Shown here in pieces: positions 7,572 to 8,328 of a stretch of DNA of 8,328 bases. The translations under genes were made by a program, and so were the position numbers. The notes beneath the pieces are model-generated. The model was given only the letters and a program-made list of their open reading frames with translations, was not told the DNA's origin and made no database searches. Source of the DNA: CAYSRJ01 sp964525675 (GTDB lineage Bacteria > Spirochaetota > B62-G9 > DRHN01). Location of the stretch: the NCBI GenBank assembly GCA_964525675.1, contig CAZGJW010000136.1, positions 1 to 8,328 on the forward strand, written 5' to 3'. Within the stretch, counting starts at the first letter, position 1, and every line of letters starts with the position of its first letter.

Positions 7572-7692
7572 TTTTTTCTTCTCTGAAGGTGTTCATGGTA
7601 TATCATTTCCTCTTCGTTCAAAAAAAAAGCCTCCTTTTTCCCGGAACCATTCTGCTTTTGCAGAATTTCCCATCGAAAAGAGGCTCGTTCAT
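7568..7692 (-). pseudogene. Two overlapping mini-ORFs, possibly the broken 5' part of the 46-codon gene
   Basis: The first frame starts at the ATG at 7692 and encodes 24 residues (MNEPLFDGKFCKSRMVPGKR plus RLFF) before a TGA inside the T9 run's end (7618-7620). The second runs through NEEEMIYHEHLQRRKK to a TGA at 7568-7570 and could start at a TTG (7619-7621) 8 nt after a GGAGG. If one T is added to the T9 run and one A to the A7 run, both frames and the 46-codon frame fuse into one continuous protein of about 88 residues. So this is either a gene broken at homopolymers, a sequence error, a product of slippage, or a leader-peptide region. No family is recognised. Confidence 0.35.
7620..7686 (-). 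terminator. Hairpin with T9 tail: intrinsic terminator or attenuator, leftward
   Basis: On the minus strand GCCTC (7680-7684) pairs with GAGGC (7629-7633), next to further T/A pairing. A GGAA/TTCC segment follows, and a perfect ATTCTGC-AAAA-GCAGAAT hairpin (7649-7666) caps it. Immediately after the outer stem come nine T residues (7620-7628). This is a classic intrinsic-terminator form. It lies about 20 nt downstream of the predicted transcription start and 48 nt before the 46-codon gene, so it would act as an attenuator, or end a small RNA of about 85 nt. The GGAGG in the outer stem would be hidden when the stem forms. Confidence 0.5.
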
Positions 7693-7710
7693 TGTTTTAC
7701 TCTTTAAACT

Positions 7711-7739
7711 AAAATACTACCAAGGCACATAAAAATCAA
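7711..7739 (-). promoter_or_regulatory. Probable sigma-70 promoter for the leftward small-gene unit
   Basis: On the minus strand, TTGATT (7734-7739), a 17-bp spacer and TATTTT (7711-7716) give 4-5 of 6 consensus matches per box at ideal spacing. The start of transcription would fall near 7704, about 12 nt before the first mini-ORF and just upstream of the T9 hairpin. The only other thing noted in the 7693-7926 gap is an imperfect promoter-like pair for the rightward gene. Confidence 0.4.
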
Positions 7740-7926
7740 CTATCTTATAAGCCAGTGTTCAACGGCTGAGTGCCGCAACTTTTAAGAAAATAACAATTTA
7801 TGGTTTCAGCTACCCCAATTTCTTGATCAGGTTTCGTGCAATAATTACACTGGTATCACTCAATAAGGTTACCATTTTTGACAGCCTGAGACCCGTTTCA
7901 AAAAGCAGCGTTATATGGGGGATACA

Positions 7927-8210
7927 ATGATCAAGAAAGCAATTCTCATAATCGGTCTGCTTATAGCAGGTTTTATAGCCGCCGTGTTTATCTGGTTGTT
8001 CGTGTTTCTCCCCGCGCGTATACTCCAGCCGATATACACGCTTTGGATGGCGGTCTCGTGTACAGCATCTCCGACTTTCGAATCGGTAACTTCAGGGTTC
8101 CCCGCTTCATCCTCAGCAGGCTTGCTCAGGGTGGACCAAAAAGATTCGATACTGTATATATCAGTGGTATTGAGATAAATACGGCCTGGGTTCGCATCTC
8201 TGCGAGGTGA
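7927..8210 (+). pseudogene. Small single-span membrane protein gene interrupted by one frameshift
   Basis: Begins MIKKAILIIGLLIAGFIAAV and continues hydrophobic for about 29 residues, a signal anchor. In the starting frame the following sequence is unconvincing (ending at 8178 with VVLR). In the -1 frame from 8013 it reads protein-like to a TGA at 8208-8210: RAYTPADIHALDGGLVYS, then DFRIGNFRVPRF and FDTVYISGIEINTAWVRISA. Adding one C to the C4 run at 8010-8013 joins both into a 94-residue protein with a cytoplasmic Lys-Lys, one membrane span and a small globular external domain. The ATG at 7927 is chosen over 7915 because GGGGGA lies 5-10 nt ahead of it. I do not recognise the family. It may be a sequence error or true decay. 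Confidence 0.6.
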
Positions 8211-8228
8211 GGGCCATCGCCTATTTTT
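8205..8228 (+). terminator. Short intrinsic terminator after the membrane-protein gene
   Basis: AGGTGA (8205-8210) pairs with TCGCCT (8217-8222), including one G-T pair, around a 6-nt loop, and TTTTT follows at 8224-8228. It overlaps the TGA stop codon of the frame-corrected gene, which supports that gene ending at 8210. The stem is short, so its strength is uncertain. Confidence 0.45.
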
Positions 8229-8230
8229 GC

Positions 8231-8259
8231 TTTACTTTGCAATTTAACAATGATAAATT
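8231..8259 (+). promoter_or_regulatory. Possible promoter of the tRNA-Pro gene
   Basis: TTTACT (8231-8236), a 17-bp spacer and TAAATT (8254-8259) give 4 of 6 consensus matches each. The GC-rich GTCGCGC just before the expected start is typical of discriminators at stable-RNA promoters. The start would fall about 10 nt ahead of the mature tRNA. Confidence 0.4.
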
Positions 8260-8277
8260 TTGTTTCTGTCGCGCAGT

Positions 8278-8328
8278 CGGGATGTAGCGCAGCTTGGTTA
8301 GCGCACTAGTCTTGGGAACTAGGGGTCG
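8278..8328 (+). tRNA. tRNA-Pro (anticodon TGG), 3' part outside window
   Basis: The sequence fits the first 51 nt of a tRNA. The acceptor 5' strand is CGGGATG (8278-8284) with the C1 usual for bacterial tRNA-Pro, followed by TA. The D stem is GCGC (8287-8290) with GCGC (8301-8304) around AGCTTGGTTA. The anticodon stem is CTAGT (8306-8310) with ACTAG (8318-8322). The loop CTTGGGA places TGG at 8313-8315, reading CCA and probably other proline codons by wobble. The TGGGA anticodon context is characteristic of tRNA-Pro. The variable loop, T arm and 3' acceptor strand lie beyond the right edge. Confidence 0.93.

Noticed and set aside
7620..7690. Known riboswitch class (c-di-GMP, molybdenum cofactor, THF, fluoride or similar)
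   Set aside because: The conserved nucleotides of these classes, as I know them, are not present; only a terminator-like fold is supported.
7834..7862. TTGATC with TACACT as a promoter pair upstream of 7927
   Set aside because: The 17-bp spacing fits but both boxes are imperfect in AT-rich DNA, so it was not reported as a feature.
7878..7883. Perfect TTGACA as a -35 box for the gene at 7927
   Set aside because: No -10-like sequence lies 16-18 bp downstream; the nearest TATATG is about 28 bp away.
1..8328. CRISPR array, insertion sequence, transposase or integrase
   Set aside because: No regularly spaced repeats and no recombinase-like protein were seen on either strand.

Overview
The window appears to come from an anaerobic, free-living bacterium. 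A very large HEAT-repeat protein fused to a class III cyclase, next to an iron/thiamine-type ABC transporter, would suit a spirochaete. The DUF5320 and CxxC-type DUF89 proteins point to anaerobes in general. This placement is inference and of low certainty. No gene here fixes the taxonomy.

Layout. The left 5.1 kb is moderate in GC and intact. The 3' part of an ABC permease gene enters from the left edge and is followed 12 nt later by its ATPase, both rightward. Converging on them with a 27-nt gap is a leftward 1025-codon gene whose N-terminal three quarters is helical-repeat protein and whose C-terminal part is a cyclase with every canonical catalytic residue. From about 5150 rightward the DNA becomes markedly AT-rich. 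This part holds a leftward DUF89/ARMT1-like phosphatase gene, 20 nt upstream of the cyclase gene, and a divergent small Gly/Tyr/Arg-rich DUF5320 gene. A long inverted repeat ends the DUF5320 transcript. Beyond it lies the C-terminal remnant of a metallo-beta-lactamase-fold gene, truncated and frameshifted. Then come a leftward gene for a membrane-anchored or secreted protein with Cys/His clusters, preceded by tiny overlapping reading frames behind a promoter plus a terminator-like hairpin, and a rightward gene for a small membrane protein that is whole only if one frameshift is corrected. A tRNA-Pro(TGG) gene runs off the right edge.

How it fits together. The transporter pair imports a small substrate whose binding protein is presumably encoded upstream, outside the window. 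The DUF89 and cyclase genes could be co-transcribed, but their base composition differs sharply, so the adjacency may be recent. The AT-rich segment between the cyclase gene and the tRNA looks like accessory DNA in decay: at least two reading frames break at or beside homopolymer runs, and one enzyme gene has lost its N-terminal half. The most unusual object is the leftward unit at 7431-7739, where a promoter, a compact hairpin with a T9 run and overlapping mini-ORFs precede the Cys/His-rich protein gene. It could be an attenuated operon, a small RNA or a broken gene.
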